Origin: Phyllobacteriaceae bacterium UBA1940
Lineage (GTDB): Bacteria > Pseudomonadota > Alphaproteobacteria > Rhizobiales > Rhizobiaceae
DNA length: 23,547 nt
Direction: 5' to 3'
Assembly: GCA_002336975.1 (NCBI GenBank)
Contig: DDFA01000079.1
Location: forward strand, 9,462 to 33,008
Shown: in pieces, positions 7,815 to 15,272 of the stretch
How the letters are laid out: the number at the start of each line of letters is the position of its first letter
How positions within the stretch are numbered: the stretch's first letter is position 1
Program-made: the position numbers and the translations under genes
The notes under the pieces: generated by a model
Databases searched by the model: none
What the model was told of the DNA's origin: nothing
The model's input: the letters and a program-made list of their open reading frames with translations, nothing else

Positions 7815-8091
7815 CTTTGTTCCTCCCAATTTAGTTTTCTAAGGATGCGATTTGTTGCACATGACCATTGGCGTGGGAAGCCTGTGTCGCCGCGCGAGGT
7901 TCCAAACCATGGGAAACATGCCTGTCCGGGCTGCGGTCCGTACGCGCGAAACTTGCAGATTTCGGACGCGGCGTCGGCTCGCGTGCGATTGCTGGGTGCA
8001 CGAAAAGGCCGCGCGCCGGTCAAGGGTGGACGTGAGGCGATTGTGACCTAAAAAAGATTTGGAAGGGCGTCCCACCGATCGGAGAAGACCG

Positions 8092-8454
8092 ATGGAAAGA
8101 CGATTGTTTCTGACCGGCCTGCTGGGAATGGCAGGCGCCGCCGCACTTAGCCAGGTTGCCGGACCAGGCCAGGCGCTCGCCGGCGTGCCCAATATCGGCG
8201 ACGGCATTCTTGACGAACTCGGCGCTTCGGAGCCGGATCTGCCTGAAGACGACGCGGCGGCAGAGCCGGTGCGGCATCGCCGGCACGGCGGGCGGCGCTT
8301 TCACAGACGTCACCATCTTCGTCCCCATCGCCACGGCCGTCGCCGTCCCCATCGCAGACGGGTGTGGCGGCGGATGTGCGACCGCTACCGCGCGCACGGC
8401 CACTGGCATCGCCGCTGCCGCCGCCGCCGTGTCTGGGTGTGGTTCTACTTCTAG
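8092..8454 (+). CDS. Arg/His-rich small exported protein with Tat-like signal
   Basis: A 120-residue protein. It begins MERRLFLTGLLGMAGAAALS, a twin-arginine-like motif (RRLFL) followed by a hydrophobic helix and an ALA-G cleavage site near residue 30. A short acidic stretch (LPEDDAAAEP) follows. The last ~60 residues are almost only Arg, His, Trp, Gly and a few Cys, for example HRRHHLRPHRHGRRRPHRRR, ending RRVWVWFYF. GGAG at 8081-8084 lies seven bases before the ATG. I recall similar short proteins in rhizobial genomes, sometimes labelled protamine-like, but know of no assigned function. A strongly basic exported tail could bind nucleic acid, metal, polyanionic surface polymers or membranes; none of these is shown. 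It is divergent from dppA and converges on tRNA-Arg. Confidence 0.72.
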   Translation: MERRLFLTGLLGMAGAAALSQVAGPGQALAGVPNIGDGILDELGASEPDLPEDDAAAEPVRHRRHGGRRFHRRHHLRPHRHGRRRPHRRRVWRRMCDRYRAHGHWHRRCRRRRVWVWFYF

Positions 8455-8524
8455 GAGGTGACCAGGCTTGCGACCGTGGCGGACATGGCGTCCGCCCGGC
8501 TGCAACCCGGCGCCTGCAAAAAAA

Positions 8525-8601
8525 TGGTGATCCCGACTGGATTCGAACCAGTGGCCTACAGATTAGGAATCTGTCGCTCTATCCTACTGAGCTACGGGAC
8601 C
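8525..8601 (-). tRNA. tRNA-Arg (anticodon CCU)
   Basis: The minus strand folds as a full cloverleaf of 77 bases including an encoded CCA. The acceptor arms are GGTCCCG and CGGGATC with one G-U pair, the D-arm is GCTC...GAGC, and the anticodon stem is ACAGA/TCTGT around the loop TTCCTAA, giving anticodon CCT. The T-arm is ACTGG TTCGAAT CCAGT. It reads AGG codons. No repeat of its 3' end or integrase gene is nearby, so there is no sign that it serves as an integration site here. Confidence 0.96.
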
Positions 8602-8656
8602 GACCGGACAGACACATAGCCGCTTCGCGCGCCCGCGCCAAGCGGCTCGCGCCGTC

Positions 8657-9820
8657 CTATCTCGCCAGCGCGGTTTCGGCCAGCTTGACCCAATAGCTGA
8701 CGCCATGGGGAATGACCTCGTCGTTGAAGTCGTAGGCCGGGTTGTGCAGGCCGGCGGTGTCGCCATTGCCGATGAAGACGAAAGCGCCGGGGCGCGCCTC
8801 GAGCATGTAGGAAAAGTCCTCGCCGCCCATCACCGGCGGCGTATCGGTGTTGACCTTGTCGGCGCCCGAAATCTCGCCGGCGACGCCGGTTGCGAATGCG
8901 GTCTCCTCGGGGTGGTTGAAGGTCACCGGATAGTTCCACTGGAATTCCATGTCGATTTTCGCACCATAGGTGGCGGCGACGCCGGCACACATCTCGCCCA
9001 TGCGCCGTTCGGCCATCCTGCCGACGTCCATGTCGAGGATGCGCACCGTGCCGGCCAGTTCGGCGGTCTGCGGAATGATGTTGTAGGCGTCGCCGGCGTG
9101 GAATTTGGTGACGGTGATGACCAGCGACTGGACCGGGTCGGTCGAGCGCGAGACGATTGACTGGAACGCCTGCACCAGCGCCGATCCGATGACGATCGGG
9201 TCGATCGAATTGTGCGGCATGGCGGCATGGCCGCCGCGGCCCTCGATCCTGATGGTGAACTCGCAGGTGCCCGCCATCAGCGCGCCCGGCCGGGTGGCGA
9301 ACTCGCCGACTGGCAGGCCCGGCATGTTGTGCATGCCGTAGACTTCGGAAATGCCGAAGCGCTCCATCATGCCGTCGTTGACCATCGCCTTGCCGCCGGC
9401 GCCGCCTTCCTCGGCCGGCTGGAAGATCACCGCCACGGCGCCGGGGAAATTGCGCGTCTCCGACAGGTATTTCGCCGCCCCCAGCAACATCGCGGTGTGG
9501 CCGTCATGGCCGCAGGCGTGCATCTTGCCCGGCGTCTTCGACGCCCATGGCTTGCCGGTGATCTCGGTCAAGGGCAGCGCGTCCATGTCGGCGCGCAGGC
9601 CGACGGTTGCGCCGTCGCCCTTGCGGCCGCGGATGATGCCGACGACGCCGGTCCTGCCGATGCCGGGCACGACCTCGTCGACGCCGAATTCCTCCAGCTT
9701 GTTCTTGACGAAGGCGGAGGTCTGGTGGACGTCGTAAAGCAGTTCCGGCATTGTGTGCAACTCACGACGCCACCCGGCGACTTCGTCCTGGAGCTCGGCG
9801 GCGCGATTGAGAATCGGCAT
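8657..9820 (-). CDS. M20 family metallo-amidohydrolase (hippurate hydrolase / N-acyl amino acid hydrolase type)
   Basis: A 387-residue cytosolic peptidase-family M20D protein. Motifs include LRADMDALPL (75-84), HACGHDGHT (101-109) with the metal-binding Cys103 and His105, QPAEEGGAGG (134-143) carrying the catalytic glutamate, HNMPGLP (His164), the dimerisation-domain GGHAAMPH, and GGEDFSYM with a late His359. This family hydrolyses N-acylated amino acids, hippurate, indole-acetyl amino acids or succinyl-diaminopimelate; the exact substrate is not readable. The ATG at 9820 follows a GA-rich ribosome site (GAAGAGGGA); the open frame extends to 9895 without support. It is on the same strand as the dpp operon but separated by a tRNA and a plus-strand gene, so any joint role in peptide use is only suggested by proximity. 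Confidence 0.9.
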   Translation of the reverse strand: MPILNRAAELQDEVAGWRRELHTMPELLYDVHQTSAFVKNKLEEFGVDEVVPGIGRTGVVGIIRGRKGDGATVGLRADMDALPLTEITGKPWASKTPGKMHACGHDGHTAMLLGAAKYLSETRNFPGAVAVIFQPAEEGGAGGKAMVNDGMMERFGISEVYGMHNMPGLPVGEFATRPGALMAGTCEFTIRIEGRGGHAAMPHNSIDPIVIGSALVQAFQSIVSRSTDPVQSLVITVTKFHAGDAYNIIPQTAELAGTVRILDMDVGRMAERRMGEMCAGVAATYGAKIDMEFQWNYPVTFNHPEETAFATGVAGEISGADKVNTDTPPVMGGEDFSYMLEARPGAFVFIGNGDTAGLHNPAYDFNDEVIPHGVSYWVKLAETALAR

Positions 9821-9877
9821 CTTTTCCCTCTTCAAATTCAGTTCATCTGGGGCAAGCGGCGGCGCGGGACTGGCGCT

Positions 9878-9906
9878 TTGCCTTGTTGACGTCACATAGC
9901 CTATCT
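9878..9906 (+). promoter_or_regulatory. Possible promoter for the carboxypeptidase-GTPase pair
   Basis: TTGCCT (9878-9883), a 17-base spacer and CTATCT (9901-9906) give a fair match to the alphaproteobacterial -35/-10 pattern in the divergent gap between the M20 gene and the D,D-carboxypeptidase. A nicer TTGACG at 9886 has no -10 box at the right distance. The leader would be about 95 bases. I see no obvious Zur-type palindrome here. Confidence 0.35.
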
Positions 9907-10004
9907 AACCGGACGATAGCCGCCGCAGGCGCGCACGGCCAGTGGGCGCGCGCGTTTTTAGGCCGGACAGTGCCGCACAAGGCGGTTGTGGGACAGATTT
10001 TGGC

Positions 10005-11135
10005 ATGATTTCAATTCGATCGATTTTCGGGGGCGCGCTGGGCGCGGCGGTTGGTCTTGCCGCGATTCCGGCTCTTGCCGGCCCGTCCATCCTGGTCGAC
10101 GGCAATACCGGCGTGGTGCTTCAGGCCGACGCCGCATTCCAGCGCTGGTACCCGGCCTCGCTGACCAAGCTGATGACGACATTCGTCGCCTTCCGCGCCA
10201 TCAAGGCGGGCGAGGTGACGCTTGATTCGCCAGTGCGCCTCTCGGTCGAGGCGACGAAGGAGAAGCCGTCGAAGATGGGCTATCCGGCGGGAACCGTGAT
10301 CACGCTCGGCAACGCCATCCGCATGATCATGGTCAAGTCGGCCAATGACGTCGCCACCGCCATCGGCGAAAGCCTCGGCGGCTCGACCGCCGCGTTCGCG
10401 GCGCGGATGAACGCGGAGGCGAAACGCATCGGCATGACCGGCTCGCACTTCGTCAACGCCCATGGCTGGCATTCCGAGGAGCAATACACCACTGCGCACG
10501 ATCTCGCGGTTCTGGCGATGGCGCTGAAGCGCGAGTTCCCGCAATATGCCTCGTTCTTCGACATCGAGGCGCTGAGCGACGGCAAGACCGTGATCCCCAA
10601 CCACAACGACATGATCTTCCGCTTCGCCGGCGCCGACGGCATGAAGACCGGTTACACCTGCGACGCCGGCTACAATCTGGTGGCGTCGGCCACCCGCAAC
10701 GGCCGCGTCATGGTGGCGGTGGTGCTCGGCGAAAAATCGGTCGGCGACCGCACCGACAAGGCCGCCGACCTGCTGGCGCAAGGTTTTGGCGCGCCGCCGC
10801 GCACCGGGGCCGACCTGGCGTCGATGTCGGTCGTCGGGCCGCTCGAGCCCGTCAACATGCGCCAGGCCGTGTGCTCCAAGGACGCGCGCAAGGAATTGCT
10901 CGAAGGGCTCGACGAGAAGGGCCGCATCATCTTCAAGTCCGCCTATGTCACCGGCGGCGAACTGCCGCCGCCAAAGCCGGAGCCGATCTTTGTCGGCGGC
11001 GCTACCGGACCGGCCTCGCCGTTCTATCCGGAGTTCAAGCGCCCCGATTACGTCAACGGCATTCCGATCCCGGTCCCGCGGCCCGAACGCGCGCCTGAGA
11101 GCGCCAGCGCCGGGCCCGCCGGAGTGACGCAATAG
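10005..11135 (+). CDS. Serine-type D-alanyl-D-alanine carboxypeptidase (low-molecular-mass penicillin-binding protein, S11 family)
   Basis: A 376-residue periplasmic enzyme that trims the terminal D-Ala from peptidoglycan pentapeptides and so limits cross-linking. A signal peptide occupies residues 1-26 (cleavage after ALA). The S11 active-site motifs are all present: SLTK with Ser52 and Lys55, SAN at 112-114, and KTG at 214-216, with the helper segment [18 protein letters not shown] between them. The C-terminal ~110 residues after the catalytic domain end in a Pro-rich tail ([11 protein letters not shown]) and do not look like the usual membrane-anchoring amphipathic helix. The ATG at 10005 starts the signal peptide; the ribosome site is weak (GGGACAG). 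The stop is followed one base later by the GTPase gene, so they are co-transcribed. Confidence 0.92.
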   Translation: MISIRSIFGGALGAAVGLAAIPALAGPSILVDGNTGVVLQADAAFQRWYPASLTKLMTTFVAFRAIKAGEVTLDSPVRLSVEATKEKPSKMGYPAGTVITLGNAIRMIMVKSANDVATAIGESLGGSTAAFAARMNAEAKRIGMTGSHFVNAHGWHSEEQYTTAHDLAVLAMALKREFPQYASFFDIEALSDGKTVIPNHNDMIFRFAGADGMKTGYTCDAGYNLVASATRNGRVMVAVVLGEKSVGDRTDKAADLLAQGFGAPPRTGADLASMSVVGPLEPVNMRQAVCSKDARKELLEGLDEKGRIIFKSAYVTGGELPPPKPEPIFVGGATGPASPFYPEFKRPDYVNGIPIPVPRPERAPESASAGPAGVTQ

Positions 11136-11136
11136 G

Positions 11137-12264
11137 ATGGCGTTCCCCATCCCCGTTTCGGTGCTCACCGGGTTTCTGGGCTCGGGCAAGACCACGCTGC
11201 TCAACCGTCTGTTGAAGGACGAGGCGCTGACCGACACGGCCGTCATCGTCAACGAACTCGGCGAAGTCGGCATCGACCACCTGCTGGTCGAAACCTCGAA
11301 TGACGGGCTGATCGAGCTCGCCGGCGGCTGCATCTGCTGCACGGTGCGCGGCGATCTGGTCGACACGCTGGCCGGGCTGATCGACGGCGTGCAAACCGGC
11401 CGCATCGCAAGACTGTCGCGGGTCGTGGTCGAGACGACGGGGCTGGCCGACCCGGTGCCGGTGCTGCTGTCCCTGATGGGGCATCCGGCGCTGATGCAGG
11501 CGTTCAGGCTCGACGGCGTCATCGCCACCGTCGATACGCTCAACGGCGCGGCGAGTATCCACGCCCATGCCGAGGCGGCGCGGCAGATCGCCGTCGCCGA
11601 CCGCATCGTGCTGACCAAGACCGATCTGACGCCGGCGTCCGGGGCCTTGCTTGCCGCGATCCGCGCGCTCAATCCCGGTGCGCCGCTGCTCGACGCCGCG
11701 ACAGCCGGCCCGGCCGAACTGTTCAATTGCGGCGTCTATGATCCGGCGACCAAGACGGCGGATGTCGGCCGCTGGCTGCGCGACGAGGCGCTGCATCTCG
11801 ACCATGATCACGGGCATGGCGACCATGACCATCACCATGGGCACGATCATGACCACGGGCATGACCACGGGCATGACCGCGGGCATCGCCACGACGCGAT
11901 CCGCAGCTTTTCGCTGACCCATGCCGGACCGGTTCCCTATGCGGCGGTCGAGACGTTTTTCGACCTGCTGCGCACCACGCAGGGGCCGCGGCTGCTGCGG
12001 ATGAAGGGCGTCATCGAACTGGCCGAGGACCCGTCGCGGCCGCTGGTCGTGCACGGCGTGCAGTCGATGCTGCATCCGCCGGCGCGGCTGCCCGCCTGGC
12101 CGCCTGGTCCGCGCGGGGTGCGCCTGGTGCTGATCGGCGACGGCCTGCCGCAGGACTATGTCCGGCGGCTGTTCGCCGCCATTACCGGCCAGGTCGCGCC
12201 CGACCTGCCGGACCGCGCCGCGCTTGAAGACAATCCGCTGTCGATCGCCGGGATGAAGATCTAG
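11137..12264 (+). CDS. G3E-family GTPase (CobW/COG0523), likely zinc metallochaperone
   Basis: A 375-residue protein of the COG0523 family, which delivers metals, mainly zinc, to client enzymes. Visible are Walker [10 protein letters not shown] (12-20), the invariant metal-binding GGCICC (63-68), ETTG (99-102), and the guanine-recognition motif TKTD (160-163). A His/Asp stretch at residues 220-252 ([20 protein letters not shown] and onward) separates the GTPase from the CobW C-terminal domain, which runs to the end ([15 protein letters not shown] and similar). The name CobW would imply cobalamin synthesis, but the His-rich linker and the neighbour argue for zinc handling; this is inference. 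The ATG lies one base after the carboxypeptidase stop. It ends 12 bases before a cluster of hairpins. Confidence 0.9.
   Translation: MAFPIPVSVLTGFLGSGKTTLLNRLLKDEALTDTAVIVNELGEVGIDHLLVETSNDGLIELAGGCICCTVRGDLVDTLAGLIDGVQTGRIARLSRVVVETTGLADPVPVLLSLMGHPALMQAFRLDGVIATVDTLNGAASIHAHAEAARQIAVADRIVLTKTDLTPASGALLAAIRALNPGAPLLDAATAGPAELFNCGVYDPATKTADVGRWLRDEALHLDHDHGHGDHDHHHGHDHDHGHDHGHDRGHRHDAIRSFSLTHAGPVPYAAVETFFDLLRTTQGPRLLRMKGVIELAEDPSRPLVVHGVQSMLHPPARLPAWPPGPRGVRLVLIGDGLPQDYVRRLFAAITGQVAPDLPDRAALEDNPLSIAGMKI
11848..11883 (+). repeat. 12-base tandem repeat coding for His-Asp-His-Gly units
   Basis: Three back-to-back 12-base units (CATGACCACGGG, CATGACCACGGG, CATGACCGCGGG) lie within the His-rich linker of the GTPase gene, with diverged copies on either side. 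Slippage of this unit would change the number of metal-binding residues without breaking the frame. Confidence 0.75.
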
Positions 12265-12275
12265 GGGCGCCGCTG

Positions 12276-12362
12276 CCTTCTCCCCTAGGAGAGAAGGGCG
12301 TCGCGAAGCGACCGGATGAGGGGGCATTCCTGTGCGATAACCTCCCACCAAGCGGGTGGGAG
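12276..12362. repeat. Cluster of three hairpins between convergent genes (rhizobial-type repeat / bidirectional terminator)
   Basis: Three perfect small stems follow one another. They are CCTTCTC/GAGAAGG (12276-12282 with 12291-12297), GTCGC/GCGAC (12300-12304 with 12308-12312) and CTCCCACC/GGTGGGAG (12342-12349 with 12355-12362). The first two plus the following GGATGAGGGGG block look like a dispersed palindromic element common in rhizobial intergenic DNA (family recalled, not searched). They occupy the gap between the convergent GTPase and TusA-like genes and may end transcription from both sides, although no long T-run is present. Confidence 0.65.
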
Positions 12363-12372
12363 CAGGCCGAGC

Positions 12373-12609
12373 CTATTTCCGCCGTATCAGAAACGTGTGG
12401 CCGCTTTCCGACTTCACCGTTTCCACCAGCTGATGGCCGCTGTCATTGCAGAAGGCCGGAATGTCGAGCCCGGCCAGCGGGTCGGTGGTTTCGACCCTCA
12501 ACAAGTCGCCAGGCTTCATGCCGGCGAGCCGCTTTCTGGTTTTCAGCACCGGCAGCGGGCAGTTCAGCCCCTTGAGGTCGTAGATGTCGACAGGCGACGC
12601 GTCGCTCAT
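12373..12609 (-). CDS. TusA-like sulfurtransferase family protein
   Basis: A 78-residue protein of the TusA/SirA-like fold. It has the diagnostic N-terminal motif DLKGLNCPLPVLKTRKRL, in which Cys17 in the CPxP motif is the expected persulfide carrier, and ends in SESGHTFLIRRK. TusA in enterobacteria relays sulfur for tRNA 2-thiouridine; alphaproteobacterial single-copy relatives may serve other sulfur-transfer tasks, so no gene symbol is assigned. A second Cys (C54, FCNDSGH) is present. The ATG at 12609 lies 10 bases after the stop of the L,D-transpeptidase-like gene, so the two are probably one transcript. The ribosome site is weak. Confidence 0.88.
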   Translation of the reverse strand: MSDASPVDIYDLKGLNCPLPVLKTRKRLAGMKPGDLLRVETTDPLAGLDIPAFCNDSGHQLVETVKSESGHTFLIRRK

Positions 12610-12619
12610 GTGAACCGGC

Positions 12620-14050
12620 TCAGCCGCCGAACAGGTTCTTGATCTTCTTGACGCCGGATTTTGCCGCGCCGAGAATTCCGGACGGCTTTTGCTCGGCCGC
12701 CGTCGCCACGTCTTCCCGGGCGGTTTCTGCCGTCGTCGCGGGCTTCTCGGCGGCGGGGGCGGCTTCGGCCAAAGCGGGTTTCTTGTCGCCTGCGTGACCG
12801 GCGACCCTGTCGCCCTTGGTCGCCTTCTGCCGCGCGGCGGCCTCGGCCTTGGCGAGTTTCTGTTGCTCGGCGGCCTCGGCTTTCGCCCGGGCGGCATCCA
12901 GTTGGGCCTGCTTGATCGCTTCCTGCTTGGCGGCGAGTTCGGCCTTGGCTTGTTCCTCGGCCGCCTTCTTTTCCTCGGCGATGCGCTTTTCTTCGGCGAT
13001 CTTGGCGTCCTTGGCGGCCTGGCGGCGGCCCACTTCGGAATCGATGCGGCCCATCGCGCCGGTGGCGACGACGGTGCCGTCGGCGCGCATCGAGGGCGGC
13101 TGCATCGTCACGCGTTCGCCGCGCGAGCGTTTCTTCGACCAGTCGGCGACGACGACGGCTTCCTTGACGCCCTGGATCGAGGCGCGCGGCGCGGGCATGT
13201 TCGACTGTCTGGCCGCCTGGTCATAGGCGCTCGCATAGCTCGCCTGATAGGACTGGTAGGCGCTGTCGGCGACCTGCGGCGCGCTTTGCGGCCCGCAGGC
13301 GGCGACCGGTTTGCCGTCGGCGGTCAAGCCGCGATTGAAGACATATTGCTTGCCGCAGACATCAACCTTGGGCGGCACCCGTGACACTTCGAAACGGTCG
13401 TAGCCTTCCTTGAGCATTTTCCAGAATTCGAAATTCGGGTCGTCGCGATAGCGCGCCATGTTGGCCGCGGTCATGCGGAAGGGGAACGCCTGGACCTGGA
13501 ACTGCCGCTGGCCTCCGGCGAAGGCGTCGCGCCCCAGCGCGTAGATTTCCTGCATCTGGCCGTCGGTCATCGAATAGCAGCCCGACGACGAGCACGATCC
13601 GTGCACCATCAGGTTCGCGCCCGAACGGCCGTTGGCGCGGTCGAACGCGTTGGGATAGCCCATGTTGAAGGCGAGGTAGAACTTCGAGTTCGGGTTCATC
13701 TGGCCCGGCGTGATGGTGTAGAATCCTTCCGGCGCCTGGCGGTCGCCCTCGGTGAATTTGGGGCCGAGCTTCCCCGACCAGCGGCACATCTGGTAGGTGG
13801 TGATCAGCCCGTAACGGCCGTCCGTCTTCTGCTTCCAGACTTCAAGCGTGTTCTCTTCCTTGAAGATGCGCACCATGATCGGCGAGGTCCTGGCCATGCC
13901 GCGCGTGCTGGCCAGCGTCGACAGACGGCTCGAAACGGCGTAGTCGGAGCGCGGCGATTTCGGCGCGATGTCGTCGATCGACGAACCGTTGCAGCCCGCC
14001 AGGGCAAACGCGCCCAACAGCGCAGCGGCGCGGAACATGCTGGCAATCAT
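12620..14050 (-). CDS. L,D-transpeptidase-like (YkuD/YafK family) lipoprotein with Ala/Lys/Glu-rich C-terminus
   Basis: A 476-residue envelope protein. Residues 1-20 are a lipoprotein signal with lipobox LAGC (Cys20). The YafK-type catalytic domain covers about residues 58-200, with the active-site stretch MVHGSCSSSGCYSMTD carrying His150 and Cys158. Relatives cross-link, or cleave links between, peptidoglycan and envelope lipoproteins. After residue ~300 the chain becomes a long Ala/Lys/Glu/Gln-rich region (EEKRIAEEKKAAEEQAKAEL and similar) predicted to be helical or coiled-coil, like TolA-type spacers, and ends KSGVKKIKNLFGG. The ATG at 14050 was chosen because it places the lipobox at residue 20; the open frame continues to a GTG at 14107 and ATG 14038 is an alternative. 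It is followed by the TusA-like gene. Confidence 0.88.
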   Translation of the reverse strand: MIASMFRAAALLGAFALAGCNGSSIDDIAPKSPRSDYAVSSRLSTLASTRGMARTSPIMVRIFKEENTLEVWKQKTDGRYGLITTYQMCRWSGKLGPKFTEGDRQAPEGFYTITPGQMNPNSKFYLAFNMGYPNAFDRANGRSGANLMVHGSCSSSGCYSMTDGQMQEIYALGRDAFAGGQRQFQVQAFPFRMTAANMARYRDDPNFEFWKMLKEGYDRFEVSRVPPKVDVCGKQYVFNRGLTADGKPVAACGPQSAPQVADSAYQSYQASYASAYDQAARQSNMPAPRASIQGVKEAVVVADWSKKRSRGERVTMQPPSMRADGTVVATGAMGRIDSEVGRRQAAKDAKIAEEKRIAEEKKAAEEQAKAELAAKQEAIKQAQLDAARAKAEAAEQQKLAKAEAAARQKATKGDRVAGHAGDKKPALAEAAPAAEKPATTAETAREDVATAAEQKPSGILGAAKSGVKKIKNLFGG

Positions 14051-14228
14051 CGCTCGTTCAGTCCGTGTCCCTGGTCTTTTCGCGTCCGAACCGCACCCGG
14101 ATCTCACGCGTCCCCTTATGCGAGAGTGATCCGGTTAGCTTTGAATCGCGCAGATCGCAAGCGCCGAAACCTCGCCTCACGCGATGTTCATAAAGCCAGC
14201 GGGGCGGCGATTTTGTGGCGGCGCGATC

Positions 14229-15179
14229 CTAAAGGCCGCGCCCGATGGCGAGAAACTTTTCGCGACGCTGTTCCCGGTAGTCGCCCTTGGACTGAGCCAT
14301 TTCCGTCAGCGCCGACTGGATTCTTGCGCCGGCCGCCTCGATCACCGCATCGGCGTTGCGGTGCGCGCCGCCCAGCGGTTCGGGGATGATGCCGTCGATC
14401 ACCTTCATGTCGAGCAGGTCCTGGGCGGTGATCTTCATATTGGTGGCCGCATCCTTGGCGCGGGTCGAATCGTGCCACAGGATCGACGCCGCGCCCTCGG
14501 GTGAGATCACCGAGTAGATCGCGTGTTCGAGCATGTAGACGCGGTTCGCCGTGGCGATGGCGATGGCGCCGCCAGATCCGCCTTCGCCGATGATGACCGA
14601 GACGCTCGGACTTTTCAGCGCCAGGCAGGCGGCGGTGGAGCGGGCGATGGCCTCGGCCTGGCCGCGTTCCTCCGCGCCGATGCCCGGATAGGCGCCGGCA
14701 GTGTCGACCAGAGACACCAGCGGCGTCTTGAACCGGTCGGCCAGTTCCATGATCCGCACCGCCTTGCGGTAGCCTTCGGGCCGCGCCATGCCGAAATTGT
14801 GCTTCAGCCGGCTGGCGGTGTCGTCGCCCTTCTCCTGGCCCAGGATCGCCACCGGGGCGCCGTTGAAACGGGCGAAACCGCCGATGATCGCGTGGTCCTC
14901 GCCGAAATTGCGGTCGCCGGCCAGCGGCGTGAAATCGGTGAACAGCTTGCGCACATAGTCGAGGCAATGCGGCCGGTCGGCGTGGCGGGCGACTTTGGCC
15001 TTGTCCCACGGAGTGAGCGATCTGTAGAGGTCGCGCAGCATGTCCTTCGACCGCTTTTCGAGCTTGGCGATCTCCTCGGAGAAGTCGACGCCGTTGCCGT
15101 CGGCCTGCAAGCGCCGCAGTTCGGCGATCTTGGCGTCGACATCGGCGACCGGTTTTTCGAAATCGAGATAGTTGAACAT
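14229..15179 (-). CDS. accA: Acetyl-CoA carboxylase carboxyltransferase subunit alpha
   Basis: A 316-residue cytosolic subunit that, with AccD, moves the carboxyl group from biotin to acetyl-CoA to give malonyl-CoA for fatty acid synthesis. The start MFNYLDFEKPVADVDAKIAE, the PRPxC-like DRPHCLDYVRKLF region, VDTAGAYPGIGAEERGQAEA, and GEGGSGGAIAIATANRVYML are all textbook AccA, and the length is normal. The ATG at 15179 has AGGGA a few bases upstream; the frame is open to 15257 but the extra residues are not family-like. It lies 93 bases downstream of xerD on the same strand and 178 bases before the L,D-transpeptidase-like gene. Confidence 0.96.
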   Translation of the reverse strand: MFNYLDFEKPVADVDAKIAELRRLQADGNGVDFSEEIAKLEKRSKDMLRDLYRSLTPWDKAKVARHADRPHCLDYVRKLFTDFTPLAGDRNFGEDHAIIGGFARFNGAPVAILGQEKGDDTASRLKHNFGMARPEGYRKAVRIMELADRFKTPLVSLVDTAGAYPGIGAEERGQAEAIARSTAACLALKSPSVSVIIGEGGSGGAIAIATANRVYMLEHAIYSVISPEGAASILWHDSTRAKDAATNMKITAQDLLDMKVIDGIIPEPLGGAHRNADAVIEAAGARIQSALTEMAQSKGDYREQRREKFLAIGRGL

Positions 15180-15272
15180 TCTTCCCTGAAACCCGGCATT
15201 TTGCGCGACGCGTCTGGACGAAAACTGCTTGGCGATCGCCCGGAAACCTGCCCTCACATATCGTCGGCGGAC

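Noticed and set aside
6291..8051. A 586-codon plus-strand open frame opposite dppA
   Set aside because: It is the antisense shadow of a GC-rich gene. It has no domain I recognise, no ribosome site, and the minus-strand frame is an unmistakable substrate-binding protein.
7815..8091. Short frames in the dppA upstream gap as possible small genes
   Set aside because: The frames lack ribosome sites, and their Arg/Cys-rich composition looks like random GC-rich reading. I see no repeat, RNA structure or clear promoter there.
8525..8601. tRNA-Arg as an integration hotspot with a genomic island
   Set aside because: No integrase nearby and no duplicate of the tRNA 3' end noticed in the window.
11805..11890. 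Repeated 12-base units as a possible CRISPR-like array
   Set aside because: Units are directly adjacent with no spacers and translate in frame to His/Asp/Gly within a complete GTPase.
10011..12351. Two long minus-strand frames opposite the carboxypeptidase and the GTPase
   Set aside because: Both plus-strand genes show full catalytic motifs; the reverse frames have low-complexity composition and no motif.
14051..14107. Upstream GTG start for the L,D-transpeptidase-like gene
   Set aside because: It would add 19 polar residues before the lipoprotein signal; starting at 14050 places the lipobox cysteine at residue 20.
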